Below, piece by piece: positions 1 to 13,200 of a stretch of 64,000 nucleotides of DNA. The position numbers were made by a program, and so were the translations under genes. Each line of letters begins with the position of its first letter. Within the stretch, counting starts at the first letter, position 1. Source of the DNA: Symsagittifera roscoffensis (Eukaryota; Xenacoelomorpha; Acoela; Convolutidae); the NCBI RefSeq assembly GCF_963678635.1, contig NC_087063.1, forward strand, positions 9,024,386 through 9,088,385. The letters are read 5' to 3'. The notes under the pieces are model-generated. The model had not been told where the DNA came from and did no database searches. It saw only the letters and a program-made list of their open reading frames with translations.

Positions 1-511
1 TATTCAGTCTAAACTGTTCCGTTGTTGTTGTCGCTAGAGTAATTATAAGCCTAATGCAATGATTGATTGAGTCGATCAAGGAAATTTTATCCGAATATTT
101 GTTGCGTTTTTTTTCAGTTTCTCTTCAACCTTTTTCTCCATTGCACTTGTTTCTCGTCGTTAATTCGTAACTGAGCCCCTCCGTTTTTACTACCAGTAAA
201 TGTAGGTTAAGAATAAAGCATGTTTGTATACTTTTAGCGTCTTTCTTTTGCAATAGTTTTGACTGTTGGGTTTTCTGATCTGTGATAAGGTCTTGACGTA
301 TAACCTAAACTGCTGCTGCGCTTTTTCTTCCCTTCTTTCACTACATTTCATCCTTTCCACCAATAACTTTCATCCGAACTTTTGATTAGGATTAAGAGGT
401 AGTTCAGGTATCCATAGGAACTCGTGTAATTGCCTGACAGTGAAACCATCACTCTCTGGAAGTTTTTTTAGCATATCTTTCTGCCCCTGAACATAAATTT
501 TCATATCAAGT
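1..511. other. Gene-free stretch before the first MITE
   Basis: AT-rich sequence with no convincing exon, RNA gene or complete repeat. It may be intron of the calcium channel gene that continues to the right, or intergenic DNA. The last eight bases (504-511, TATCAAGT) are the left target duplication of the following MITE. Confidence 0.5.
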
Positions 512-952
512 CAGGGGTGGATCTAGGATTTTCTCGAGGGGGGGGGGGGGGGGGGGCGGATTTTCAAAAAAAAATCGAAAATTTTGATGACCTTTTTTTT
601 AGGTCGACCAAATTGATTTTTCGAGCTCTCCCAAAGCACTGTTTTGCCCCTATTTTGGCTAAATTTTCTGCGCCGCAGTAAAATTTTTGAAAAAACAGTC
701 AAAAAAGCCTTTTTGGGAACTTTTTGAAAAATTTTGACAAAAAAATCGCGTTTTTTTTGGCGCGCTCCCCCTCAAAGTATGTATATATTGGCGCCGAAGG
801 CGTCTTTAGAAAAATTTTAGGGTCGGTCGGCCAAAAATGGATTTCTGAAAAAGTATCAAAGGGGGGACCCTTTGGGTCGGCAGGGGGTCGAATTCCTGAG
901 GGGAAGAGCGTCCGCTATCCCCCCTACAACCACCCCCCTAAATCCGCCCCTG
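512..952. mobile_element. hAT-type MITE, copy 1
   Basis: The element begins CAGGGGTGGATCTAGG and ends CCTAAATCCGCCCCTG, an imperfect terminal inverted repeat. It is flanked by 8-bp direct repeats, TATCAAGT on the left and TTTCAAGT on the right (7 of 8 match), the duplication size made by hAT transposases. A run of 19 G occupies 538-556, and C-rich tracts lie near the other end. It has no transposase; the 80-codon frame inside is an accident of the repeat. A sister copy at 49025-49397 confirms the ends. Confidence 0.85.
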
Positions 953-1429
953 TTTCAAGTTTATAAATGCCGTTGATGTGCCGCCTAGAATGCTATGGTT
1001 GCACTGTCTGCTCATCGGCTCACTGAGGTTCATCTGTGAGTAAGCAACTTTTCAGATCAATTTTTGATATCCAAATCGGGTCTGTAGTATTCCGCGATTT
1101 ACGATTGCCGCACAATCTCTAATATTTCATACACACAAGGCATCTTCTGATAATATAAGGCATAAAACTTTGATATTTCCTTTTAAAAGTTACATCCGAG
1201 TTTCGAGCTGAATAGTCGCAATTGCGGTTTTTGCCGTCCGTAAGATAAAAAAGATAAAGTAGTCTTCTTAAGGCGTTTTTTTTCAAATTCACGATGAAAT
1301 GGGACTAAAGGAGATTAATAATTTTTTCTTTTATTTAGGCAGAGCAAGTGTTGGGAGTCTTTTAAGTTGTACCATTGAGCTTTCGTGTCCCCCAATTTCG
1401 TATCGAGGAGGACTTGGCCGATGATCTGA
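953..1429. other. Unassigned spacer with coding-looking tail
   Basis: Mostly AT-rich. From about 1382 to 1438 one frame reads a charged, protein-like stretch (FRVPQFRIEEDLADDL) that appears to continue after the MULE insertion at 3486. It may be the remains of an older gene or transposon ORF split by the MULE. No family is recognised. Confidence 0.35.
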
Positions 1430-1442
1430 CTAACATCGACGC

Positions 1443-1535
1443 AGAGACAATTCAGCCACAGACAATTCAGCCGATTTAAAATACAGACAATTCAGCCAAA
1501 AAAGTTCAGACAATTCAGCCAAAGACAGTTTGGCC
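1443..1535. repeat. Left terminal array of the MULE
   Basis: Four spaced copies of (A)GACAATTCAGCC separated by short AT-rich linkers. The inverted counterpart lies at 3386-3475. Together they form the long, internally repetitive inverted ends of the transposon. Confidence 0.75.
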
Positions 1536-1715
1536 TATTTAGATTAAAGAGACTAGATAAAAGGAAAATTTAAAACTTTTCTATTTTGATTGGAGTCAGA
1601 AGGCTTTCAACACTTTAGCAAAGAAATGTGAAACATCAAATAACAAATTTCAAAGATCAAAACAAACTTGCTATGCATAAATTTTAAGATATATGTACAT
1701 TGAAGGTACAAAGTT

Positions 1716-2870
1716 TTAAATACTTCTGTATATGATCTCCATTGTAGTTTGTTGCGTTTTGAACGAGTTTCTCATTGGCGAGTGAATACTTGGGCCTCGG
1801 TTTTCTAAAAAATCACCGGACATCAGTCTCTCTACATTTATTTCGGCATTTTTTTGCTCATCTTTGAAACGTGTGATCAGCTTGGGGAGGGCGGTGTGCT
1901 TTGTCGACACAAATTTATTGAAGCTGAATTCCATGCCTCCAATGCATTGTTCGTACGAGGTTCACCGTTGAGCACCCGATTGAAAGCACCCGATTGTTCA
2001 AATTGGCAATGTCAAATTTTGGTTTGACGCGTCTTTTCCCTCGACAGGTACCAATATAGGTGTCTTCAAAATAGTCCGATAGACTCTGAAATTCCTCTGA
2101 GGCATCCTCTTTTCGGAGAGCCTCAAAAGCGAAAATAACGTCGTCAACGGGAACGAATGCCTTCAAGTCGTTCTTTTAACATTCAGCTGAAACTCATCAT
2201 CGTCCATGTACTTGCGCGTAAATCTAAGTTGTTGTACATTGCGCCATATTCCCTGTCCTAGATGGAAAAAAAAACAGAATTGATTTTCTATATCAGACTG
2301 CATTTTCCTTATGGCGTTGCGAACAGCAGCTTCAAAATCAATGACTACTTTTTTTCCAATTTGCTCTAAGCAGCCAAAAAGTTTTTCGTATGTGTCTTGA
2401 GTCTTGTTGGGCAGCAGAGCATACACCAAGGGTATAACTGCGTTTTCGGTTACACCATGAATAGTATAAACTTGGTAAAAGACAACTGGCGCCACCGAAA
2501 ACGTTCTATCGCAATGACAGATTTCCGGCTGAGAAAGCAAATCAAGCGCTGGTAATGTTGCAAAAACTAAAACTCGACTGTCCGACTTACCAGAATCAAA
2601 ATACAGGAACGTATCACCGCTGTGTGTGAGTTTGAGAGGTTCAGGAATTTCGTCGACACTCTCAAGGTTTTTTGGTTTGTGCATTGTTTCTACGGCTTGC
2701 TGCCTGATTCGGTTTATACTCCGAAGAGATGTTGGGTAACTCGGTATTGCAGGCGCTGCATAAAGAGGCAGGTCAATTTGGGCGTTGAAGCAATCTGTCG
2801 GGGAGCGTTACCAGTGTATGAGGTTTTTTCTCGAACTTCGTTAGCAAATTGTTTAGCTTGAGTTTTTGAG
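1716..2870 (-). pseudogene. MULE transposase pseudogene
   Basis: Reading frames on the minus strand at about 2870-2685, 2684-2163, 2166-1915 and 1934-1716 are pieces of one MULE transposase joined by frameshifts. Seen residues include a first catalytic-type Asp followed by FYQVYTIHG, a second in VVIDFEAAV, the Cys/His region FCFFFHLGQG, and an Asp/Glu-rich YFEDTYIG segment. The C-terminal piece has the conserved CVATKHPSLPKLI-like stretch in altered form. The N-terminal zinc-binding domain usual in this family is not clear. At least three frame breaks make it non-functional. Confidence 0.8.
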
Positions 2871-3385
2871 GGGCTCGGTTAATGAGCATGCTCGGTTTAT
2901 AAGGTGAATTCTTGCTGTTCGTCCAAATAACCCACTGTTTTGCAATTTCCGATTGTACATTGCTATTTAATGAGACCGTTCTTAAGTTGGTTTTTTTTTC
3001 AGGGTATCTATAACCATCAAGACAAAGATGCTATAACCATCAAGATACAGGTGACCAGTACGTGGTAGGGGTGGTCAATCCTTTAACTGATATCCTTTTT
3101 GACCGCCTGTAAAACTTCCAATCTCGGTTCTACTTTCGCGTAAATTGTTTAACTTCTTATTATTGTGCAGATTTTTGTTGAGTTTGATTTTTGCTTAGGT
3201 ACTATTCTAAAATTGGAAACATAATGAGTTACATAAATTTTTTTTATGTTTAGGTACTTTTGTTTCTGTTAATTATATTTGTTTTATGTGCATTTGAAAG
3301 GAATTAATTATAAGTCGTCCCTTGAAAGCTTCGATGTTTTGCCGCATGTGAAAAGTTTTTGCGCGCACGTTTTAAAACTTTAAAA

Positions 3386-3475
3386 CTGTCTGAATTGTCT
3401 TTGGCCGAATTGTCTCACTCATTTTGACTGAATTGTCTGAATTTGAAATTGGCTGAATTGTCTGTGACTGAATTG
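3386..3475. repeat. Right terminal array of the MULE
   Basis: Several copies of GGCTGAATTGTC and near variants, inverted relative to 1443-1535. The right target duplication begins at 3486. Confidence 0.75.
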
Positions 3476-3494
3476 TTTGAACACGCTAACATCA

Positions 3495-5808
3495 TCTGTA
3501 GCGCTATAGAACACAACCTTGACCTCATCCGATTTTTTTTTCGTATAGGTAAGAACCTATCGGTTTCTTATGCTCCTGAAGATGTTATTGATAATCAACA
3601 ACGCTTTCGCAATAAAATTCAAGTTTTATAAGCTAATGAGTTTTCCCAGTTTAATGAAAAACTGTCAAGAAACTTTTGTTCTCCTGGCCTGCTCGATTCT
3701 GTAGAAGACGGGTCTTAAATACTCCAAACATCTGCAGTGTCTCTCTAGTACTGAAATCTTCTGATGACTGTTGTTGCATACCGAAACAATTTGAGTGAAT
3801 TCTCTACTCGATTGACTTCTGTCCTCTTGCAATTTTTTGCAGAATGTCCTCGTCCATTGCAGCTGTTTCAAATTTTTTTTACCGGCCGGGCAGATAACTC
3901 TGTGGCTTTTTCTTGAAAAGTTGCCCGAATTTCGAGCCTTTGTCTTTCGACGTCACTGACCATTTCCCGTTTCACAAAACTGTTGCCCTTTCCCGTGGTA
4001 TGTCGACAATTTTGAAGAAAAGTTTTTTTAATTTTTAAAAAGACCAACGCTTACTGGTTTTTGCATCAGTTATATCGCTCCCTCGCAAAATTTGGAGCAT
4101 CCATAGTGCAAAATTTTTGCACATAGAAATAACTCCACGTATTAACCTTTCCACGTGGAGATATCGCTTATTCTTCTGATCAAAAATTACAACGCCAAAT
4201 CAAGTCTACTGGTACCCTATTGCTCTGTTCCATATGCTTCTTTATTTTCTGTGTTCTACTTAACTGTTAGACTGTTAATAGTTTTCATAATTTAGGAAAA
4301 TCAGAATCTAGTGTTTTTTGCTTGGGTTTTTCTAGTACAAACATTGTGACCTTTTCAGCCCAAATACAAGAAAAAATCGCTTTTAACCTTTTTTCGGCTT
4401 CTTGCCTGGTACTATATTCGACTAACTATTTCTACCGATAGACCTCTTTTTCTTTTCGTTCCTTGACAGAGGCATTGTTATCTACCTTCTGTCGTTCTTC
4501 GCCGGCTGATCCTCGGCTCCCAGTTTCCTGGAATCACAATTTCCGGGTATCTGTTTTTTTTCCCAACGGGTCGCCAATATCAATCTTTTCTTAGCTGATA
4601 CGATTGTTTGGAACCTTTGTGTCCAATCCTTCCACAGTACAATTAGTTCTTGAGTTGGTCCTAATCAAAATTTTTTCTTTACTGCTCAAACACTTTACAA
4701 AAAATGTTGTTATGTTCGGGAATGTTGCGGACAAAATAAACAAACATACACGATGATTCACACTGTCGTTTATTCCAACCAACAAAGAATGGTTGTGTGT
4801 TCAATTTATGTGCTCATTTTATGCAGAATTATTGTTTGGTTACGTAGCAGTATTTAGACAACCGCGTATTTAGACTTGTCAGTATTTAGACAAATACTGT
4901 AATAACCAATCAGAATCGAGACAAGGAAGAAATGAATAATAAATAATTATTTATTTCGTAAATTTGCTTTCTAATCTCGGTTCTGATTGGTTAATATGGT
5001 AATTGTCTGTTTACTGACGAGTATGAATACGATGTTGTCTAAATACAGACCGCACTCCGATTGTTTGTTTTCGCTCTGTTATATTTGCTCTAATAACTCA
5101 TTATTGGTCGATTAATTTGGTTTACAAACAATCCTAACTGAATTATGGCAAATCTTTAGATCAAATTGAAAACTTACCTGATGCAAAGTATATCAATTTG
5201 CATTATATAGAACAATATTAGGCAGAATATTATCAATCTGAACTCGAAAATAATCATAATAATCATAATTAATATTACAGATGGTTTATGCGATTCGCAG
5301 ATGATCTATGAAAGGCTATCCAGCCTGTCATTTCATAATCCGTTTCTCCTATTTCCTCATATTCTAGAGTGAATTATTTTGTTGAGCAAAGTTCTTTTTT
5401 TGCGAATCAGCGACGTTTTTTGCGTCTAGAATTTTCACGCAGATGTTTTTTATGATTTTTATCTGTCATTGTTAGGGCCAGTTTTGCGAAGCTACGGAGA
5501 TGTGAAAATGTCAATTGCACCATCTTGGATTGAAAGGCGCCAACTATTCAATTCAGGGCAAAGAACTAAATTTTTCGACCGCCCTCTAACGTCGATCAAA
5601 AGCTTTTTGATTGGAAAATTTATTTCAAAAATGTTCAAAAAAATGAGAAGAACTTAGATTCTGTCAGAGAAACATTTCGATTTCTCAGTTTTATCCTCCA
5701 TGTTAAGTATGAAGTGAAATGATGTAACTCTGGCATCGTTTTTTAGAAAGCCAATGCTTGTAGCATTCAGTTTGGAATAAACGTTTTTTACCGCTTACAC
5801 TTTTTCAT
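3495..5808. other. Unassigned region, decayed coding remnants possible
   Basis: The stretch from 3486 to about 3630 continues an open frame interrupted by the MULE. Plus-strand translation up to about 4640 stays protein-like but full of stops, so an old transposon or gene relic is possible. Around 4860-5050 there is an imperfect inverted repeat (TATTTAGACAAATACTG and ATTACTGACGAGTATG-like pieces with shared CAATCAGAA sequence). From 5477 an acceptor-like TTGTTAG precedes a 60-codon frame, but no donor or family supports an exon. Confidence 0.35.
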
Positions 5809-6934
5809 TCCGGGATGACCAAAAATGCTAATCATACAATTTTCATATATGGAGAAAAGCTAATCATACACTTTTCATGCAATTCCATTAGTACAGAAAG
5901 TTGCATGGATCTACTTAGCACTCTCCCCCCTTTTCAAGAAAGGGAAGGGATTTTTTAGTACATTACTTGCAGCGAATTTTCAACCAATCAGAATGCAGCA
6001 AAGTTCGAATTTACATTAAACGCTCTAGTGCGAAGTTACTATTTTTTCTACATGAGTGAAGATTCTTTTGTAGATAAATTAGGATGAGATTTTAAATAGA
6101 TCCAATTGCACGAAAAGTCTTTGATTAATGATTTTTCATATATGGAAATTGTATGACTACTACCATTTTCCCATAAACCAAAAAATTTGATTCAAAAAAA
6201 TTATTTTCTCAAACTTTTTGGAACGTGTTCGTGACCGAATACAAGTGACACAACCAAGGTTTGCTCAACACGAGAATCACCAAAGCTTTGATCGTCTCGA
6301 ATTTACAATGCATTAGAAATGATCTTAATTGTATAAAACTACTCTGACACAAATGATCTACTGAAAGCATCAAACTTTAAAAGTTTGGCAAACATTTTCA
6401 AAGATGATTATTTTCAAGTTTTGAATGTTTAGATTATCAAAAATTAATCAAGGCATACATAAACAGGCCATACAAAAGAAATATGAGCTCTTAGCGTTTT
6501 TGAAGAAAAGTTATCTACAGAAACGGAAAAAAAATTACATTAAGCACATAAAAATTTAAATTTTTCATGCAATTTTTTTGAAAAATGTTTGTTTGAGTAC
6601 AAAATTCGATTTGCGGTTGATAAAAAAAAAATTTGAGACAAGTTCAAAATTATTTTTTGTTGTCGCCAAAATTTTGTGTTGTCGCTATCAAAAAATGCTA
6701 GTCATACAGTTTTCATGTATGGAATTTATATGACTAGAATTTTTCCGACACCAAACTTTTCTTTTCTGTCTAGTATAAAACAATGATTTTTATGCCAATA
6801 CAAGAAAAAAGTAATTTGAAAATTCGATGGCCTCACTTTAGCAAATTTTATGAAACTTGTTCGACCAGTATTTTTTTATCGACTTAGTTTATGGAATTGT
6901 ATGATTAGCTTTGGTCAATGGAGGTCAACCCGGG
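5809..6934. mobile_element. DNA element with CCCGGG-type ends, copy 1
   Basis: It starts TCCGGGATGACCAAAAATGCT and ends GGTCAACCCGGG, an imperfect 12-bp inverted repeat. Internally the motif GCTAATCATACAATTTTCATATATGG recurs in direct and inverted orientation. The second copy at 20116-20924 has the same ends and interior. It has no coding capacity, so it is non-autonomous. Which superfamily supplies its transposase is unknown. Confidence 0.7.
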
Positions 6935-7098
6935 ATTACAAAACATGTCGCGCGTTAATAATTAAAAATTCACGTATAGTCGTCAAGGTAGTCCCAGATT
7001 GAAACTAATATAGCTTTTTGAAAAAAGATAACAAGGGAATTATTTAAAGAGTTTTAATGTCAGTTTAAACCTTTTAAGGTTCTTTTTGCTTAACTTAG

Positions 7099-7262
7099 AG
7101 ACGAAAAGCTGGAGGGCACCATGAAGACCAGGTTTGCAGGGTCACCATTCCAAGCGGAGTACTTCAAGATCCCGTCATCTGCCTACAGTCTGACTGAAAA
7201 TGAAGATATTCTAGTGTATTGGGTACCCACTAGCACAACCACAAACTACGACGGTCCAGAGC
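7099..7262 (+). CDS. CACNA2D3-like: alpha2/delta exon a
   Basis: Acceptor AACTTAG at 7092-7098 and donor GTAAGT at 7263. The 54 codons include MKTRFAGSPFQAEYFKIPSS and an ILVYWVPTST strand, suiting the Cache-like extracellular region upstream of the delta part. Earlier exons were not found. Poly-C follows the donor at about 7337-7350. Confidence 0.7.
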
Positions 7263-10200
7263 GTAAGTTCAGAAAATTCAATTTAAGACTTTATCATGTA
7301 GTGCATTTTGGGTCAGAATAGCGTACGCTCCTTCCCTCCCCCCCCCCCCCCTACCCATCTACTCACAGAAACTTGATTTTTAAATATTTGGAACGAGATT
7401 TAGCGCCTTTTACTTGATTAGGTGAGCCACGAGAACCAAATTGGTTGACTAAAAAACTCTGAAAAACTCTGAAAAACTTCTTAATGAAAGTTCTAATTTT
7501 GCACAAATTTTCACTTGCTTGTTTTACATGCTGTTCTAGAAAAGGTATTTCAATAGAAATTCATGCAATTTATGACACAATTTATCTTCTGTTTGATTTT
7601 TTGAATTTCTTTTTTTTCGCATTTTGGAGCACCATAGAAACGTGTATGTCACTATCCAAAAGTGCGGCTTAATATTTGAATTTGTTTCAGCTGTTCAGGA
7701 GACTGATCACCTGAACGTTCTGGCAGCGGCTCAGCTGGTCTTTGCTAAGTCGAAGTCTGCGGGATATCAAAACAAAGAAAAGAAGGCTATATCTTCAGGT
7801 AAAGTTGATCAGTTGAGGTACAGTCTTGTGGCTGGTATAGAGAAATCGCCCCGGCCGAAGAATTTGGCTTTTTCATTACCCAGCGGGTCCTGAAAACTAT
7901 CACCTTCTGGTATCCTTTTCTGATCGAATTCACCAAAAACGCAAATAGTTGGTCAAAATTTTCCAAAAAATTCCCAAAGAAAATGGCGTTTTCGGCGCGT
8001 TTTCGGCGCGTTTTCTCAGAAGCTTAATCAAAGTGGCTTGTATTTTTTTTGCAAATTATATCTTTTCAGTGTTTTTTTATTGAAACAAAAAAACGATTTG
8101 TTTCTGCAAAAAAATCCCAGCTTTCCTTATGTTTCCCGAAAACTTGTTTCCACTGATTTGACTAAAATTAGCCTAACTTATGTCCGAACTGTCTCGACCC
8201 AATTCAGTAAATTATTGACTGGCGCGACCAAATTTAATGTATTAGCTACAAGTTTACAGCCGCAAAAGCCCAACTTGACAGCTAGAAAATCGGAACATAT
8301 CCGTAAAAATTGAAACATTAAAATTCACCAGGGGTTTATAAAACTGCTGAAGTACTTAGAACTATGCAAGCATGATACCTTGCTTTATTTTTTTGGTGCA
8401 AATGAAGTTTGTCAAGTTTTTTGTTAAGTTTTTATTTATTCCAAAGCCACCAGTATTCAAACCAAATGTTGTCGGCTCAGCTAAAACTGAAGCTAGATTT
8501 TAAGTTTAAACTCGTCTTGCATTCTTTCCTTTTCTAAGGCAAGATGTGAACTTTTGTTTTCAACACTCAAATATCAAACGCAAAAATATGCCTAATGATG
8601 TTAAACTGTCAAAATTAAACTTTTAAATTGTCGACAAAAAAGCGTGTTAATGAAAGGGTGTGTGTCACAGCCGGATTCCTGGATTGTCGAAAAAACTACA
8701 AATTTCTTGTTAACTAATAAGAGACAAAAACTATAATTAAAAAAACGAGACTAAACGAAAAGTTACGACTAAATTTATCGAACTATTAAAATATCTTATT
8801 TTTTTACAAATTGACTACCAAAAAATGCATTTTTTTGGTTTAATAGCTTTGCTTTCATGAAAGCAGACAGAAATAAAATCGCGGCTACTTTGATAACGCA
8901 TTATTTTTTCGAATATCCGGGAACAAAATTTTTTGATTATCCGCGAACAATTTTACAGGGGCACAACAGCGGTTCGCCGTGATGAGCTGTACAGCTCTTG
9001 TGTTAGTCCTTTCCCCTGTGGATAAATGGTCTTAATCTAATCTAGACGATCAGAACTTTTTTCAGCCATCCATTTGTTAAAAATTTTTCGGCTATCCAGT
9101 CAAAAACCAAATAAAAACAATAAAAAATAAGTGCCCTGAAAGAGACGCGAGGAGAAGACGCCAAAAAAGTGTACAATACAGCAATTTGTTTGCCTCTCTT
9201 GCAAAAAAAAAGTTTTTGAAAATCAGATTTTCATAGTTTTTTGGGATGAAAGAAACAAAATTATCTAATTTTCTATTGTGGTTTTAAAACACCCCTCTTA
9301 ATTTAATTTTTAACGATTGATTTTTAGTTTTGCTCGAATCGAAAGTTTTCGGCTACCAGGAAACAAAAAAATTGCCTCTCTGGGAACCAAACTTTTTTCG
9401 GCTATCCAGGATCGAAACTATTTTTCGGCTATCAGGGAACGCAGCTCAGTGACGCGCCAACAATAAAAGAAGTAAACATGTTTTAAGCGTAAATGGACAA
9501 AATTACAATACTTATTTTAAAATGCTTTTTTTTTGTTTCATCATTTTCCATTTTTTTCTGGAAGGGCTTATTCACCCTCAAACTTTATTTTTCCTGTTTG
9601 ACTACTGATTGCTTTAATTTCAACTCAAACCATTGGCTAACAACAAAGCAAACTAAAATGCGATTGTTGTGAAAAACGTGATTTACTTTTCAGTTCGAAA
9701 ATGAAATTTATTTTTTAAATCTACCTGTGGATTAAAAACTAACTGTGTTTTATCTTTTTTTATCAATTATAAAAGACCCTTTGAAATGCGAAGATCTTTT
9801 TCGTGTTTCATATAATTTGAAAAGTTTGAAAAGTTAATTTTTTTTTGATTTCTTGAATTCATTGAGTTTTTCTAAGTTTCTGTTGGCTATGGAAATAATT
9901 CCATATTCCTTTTGCATTTTGATGTCATAGAGGTTTTCTAAGTTTCTGTGTACTATCGAAGTAATTCCACACTCTTTTTCCACATTCCTTTTGCATAATC
10001 CATTTTCAATCAAAAGATCAATGCCATGACGGCGGTGAAAAGATTCGGTGCTAATTGCTTAGCCAAGCATCTTTTTCGATCATTGAAACTGAGGTTGAAA
10101 CTTTTGAAGAACTTTTTACCTAAACTCTGGATATACAAACCTTTTTTTAAAATTTTTGATATTACGTTTTGAAGAGTCTTTTTAAAGAAAATTTGAGCTG

Positions 10201-13200
10201 AAAAATATTTAAATTTTTTTTGTGCTGAGAAAAATTATATTTCTGTTTCATTTCCGGACTAAACATAACCAACAGACTGTGGGAAAAAAGTGAATGAACG
10301 CAAGTAAACAGAGAAAAAAATAGTGATTTCTTTTTTGAAAAAATCTCAACTTTTGAATTTCAAAGAAAAAGCAGATGCTATTGCAACTCTTTAAATTTCT
10401 AGAACAATATACAATTATTGATAAGCTAGAAGCCAATAAAGTTTTTTGTAACCCTTACACTTTTGCTATTCGATAGTGGACTTTGCATTTCATTTAACAA
10501 AGGAAACGAAGTGAACTAAAAAAGGAATCAAAATTCAAACAGCAGAAAAAGAATTAAATTTGAGCCTGAACAAACTTTTTGATTTTTCTGAAAAAAAAAA
10601 ACAAAAAAATCATCGCGATCTATCCAAGAGTCTGAACAAGGTTCATTGACTATTAATTAGGCCGGCTTAAAAAGTACTTAAAATCGATGAGCAGCTCAAA
10701 TTTTGAAGAGCAACTCTTCATGAATGCGAAAATTTATGGCTTGAAAAAGATTTTTCGGATAAAGTAGAAAAACAAAACACAGGAACCCCCTCATATAAAG
10801 CCAACATATATTTAATTTTAAGAATTTCTATTGTGTGCTGAAATAATGTTTGATGGTTTCAAAAAGACAAAAAGTCTTCGAAGGTGACCGTGGTTTTTAG
10901 ATTTTGTGTCACTTGCAAATCTGATGCCTAATTTATGCTTGTTAACATGTGATGAAAATCGTTAACAGGAGTGAATTTTCCCAGCTGGTGCAAAAAAAAT
11001 AGTTTTTGAGAAACCATCACTAGATATAGTGAGCATCAAGTTACCCCTTTTCAATGAAAACTATTTCGATACTTTTTAATACTTAGCGCTTAGTTTTTTT
11101 CTTGCCACACCCACAGATTATTGTTTGTGTTGTAGTTGTTGGAGTGTATCTGGATCTAGATGATGCGATGGTTGCATTCAACAAGTCCATCTCCAACCTC
11201 GGAAGCAGACACGACCTCACGAATGACGAGAACAACGTCTTCACAAAAATAGAGTCATGCACCAACTCAACAGTGAGTGTTTCTCATGTCATCCGAGATA
11301 CATTAATGTCTTAGACAATGTATTATCATCAAGGAAATTAAGCAACAATAGTTTTTAATCTGCTCTTCTGCGATTAACTGCTACTGGCTTTTCATGAAGA
11401 ACTGTATCTGTTTTTTTCCCGACTTTTAAAGAATGGGGGGGGGGGGACTAGAGAAAAACGCAAAGCAACTGGCTAACTAAAACACTTAATTAGAAATAAT
11501 AAAACTTTTTCAATATTTCTGATGCGGTTGCTTCAAGTTAGCTTTGTCTGAGACGATTTTCCATCACAATAAAAAGGTTTTCTGATACAAAAAAGTGAAA
11601 ATGAAACCAAAAACTTTTTTTTCTTTTCTGAAAAATGACCTTTTTGACAGTTTGATTTGCCGCTGTCAGCTTTTTTTTTCAGCTTTTTTGTTATGCTGCT
11701 CACAAAAATTGAATTGACGCAAGCTAGTCGGTAATCGGTCCAAATAGTGTTTTGATAGAGATAAAAAATATAAGGTGACTCATCTTAATAAGGTGACGAG
11801 TAATTTCTTTCAAATAACTTTCTAACATTACTTTTTCCAATTTTTTATCTGAATTTTAAACGTAGTTTAGTTCAAACGCCCTAAGGAACATTCGGGCTTC
11901 ACCCTGATACGAGCAGTCTCGCTTGGTTACAAAATCTCCTTTTCTTCGGCATAGCGAATTCTCGACGAAAGCTTCAGCAACAAAATGTACAGCTTGGGTT
12001 CATTCCTTATGATTAAATGTTTCTACTTTCGAAAAAAGTGATGGTTTATTTGGGCTCGGGTGGTTTCCTTTCCATGCAATTTTCGGCTTTTTAACCAACC
12101 TTTTCAGCATAATTTTCTAAACGATCTTGAGAAGTATTGATGTCTAACAGTTGAAATAAAAAACTAATTTTACATGCGATCATTTTTTCGTAGGGTACGG
12201 AGGATTGCATTCGAGGCTACTGTAACCACCACAATTAAATTCAATCAATAACGTACGTGCGATATATTTTGATCTAAAAAAGAGTAAACGGCAAAATAAA
12301 TCGATTCAAATTGCATTTAGGCCAGTACAAAAAGAGTACAAAAAGAGAGATTTCGTTCCTTGTAACAAATGAATTATGGCAAATAAGCTTCGTTCAACCA
12401 ATTTGGAACTATTTATTAGACGGAAGAAATCTCCGCTTACGCGTTAATAGCGCGAATTATATTGCGCTTTAATTGTCCCAAATTGGTCAAAATGACAATC
12501 TTTAAACCCTCATAACTTTACGAAAAATGATCACAGGTGAAATATCTTTTCGAATTTAAGTTCAGGATAACAATGGCTTTCGAATGATAAAAAAAAAAAA
12601 TTCGTCAAAATTGGCTACTTGAAAAATCGAAATTTGTCTTAAGAAAAAAAAACCCACGCCGAGCACAAATATTCCGTTACATTCGTATCGAAAGTCGGAA
12701 CAATAAGGAAATTCCCCTACGATTACTTTTTGCAAAACTATGTGGGTTTGACAACTTTATATTCATTTTGATTCCTTATACAACTCAAACTCCAATAATC
12801 ATTTGTTTTGATATTGGCAGTTCCAAGTTTAAGATTTCATCAAAACTTTCTTTATCAAAAACTGTTGAATACCTATTTAATAGCAGTCGGAACATTCAGG
12901 TTTTTGCCCTGAGATACGAGAAGTCTTGTTACTTCTTACTTCGCCCTAAAACCATGGGACGGATCAGATGGGAGGGGTAGTCTCAGACCACTGTCATTTT
13001 GTATCTGAAATCTGAAGTAGATGTCCTTTTTCTATCTCTGTAATAGACTTCTCGCTCGATCACATTGCCTTTCAATGGAATAAGTTCAGAAAATTTGAGT
13101 TATGACCTATTGGTTATACTCATAGAGTAATTTCAGATAAGGTACACCGTCTGCTCGTCACGCTATCTTTCTTTCTGCCCGATATATTTGTGCAACTTCT

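Larger units (their letters stand above)
1439..3485 (-). mobile_element. Mutator-like (MULE) DNA transposon, degenerate
   Basis: A roughly 2 kb element whose two ends carry inverted clusters of the unit GACAATTCAGCC (four or more units at 1443-1535, inverted units at 3386-3475). The flanks are direct repeats CTAACATCG (1430-1438) and CTAACATCA (3486-3494), so an 8-9 bp target duplication, as expected for MULEs. Between the ends is a broken transposase gene on the minus strand. Multi-copy subterminal motifs of this kind are usually read as transposase binding sites. That role is inferred. Confidence 0.8.

Noticed and set aside
5477-5657. Possible exon after TTGTTAG
   Set aside because: No donor in a suitable place and no resemblance to alpha2/delta sequence.
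8038-8313. 91-codon plus-strand ORF in the alpha2/delta intron
   Set aside because: Composition-driven frame in AT-rich DNA, no splice signals or family.
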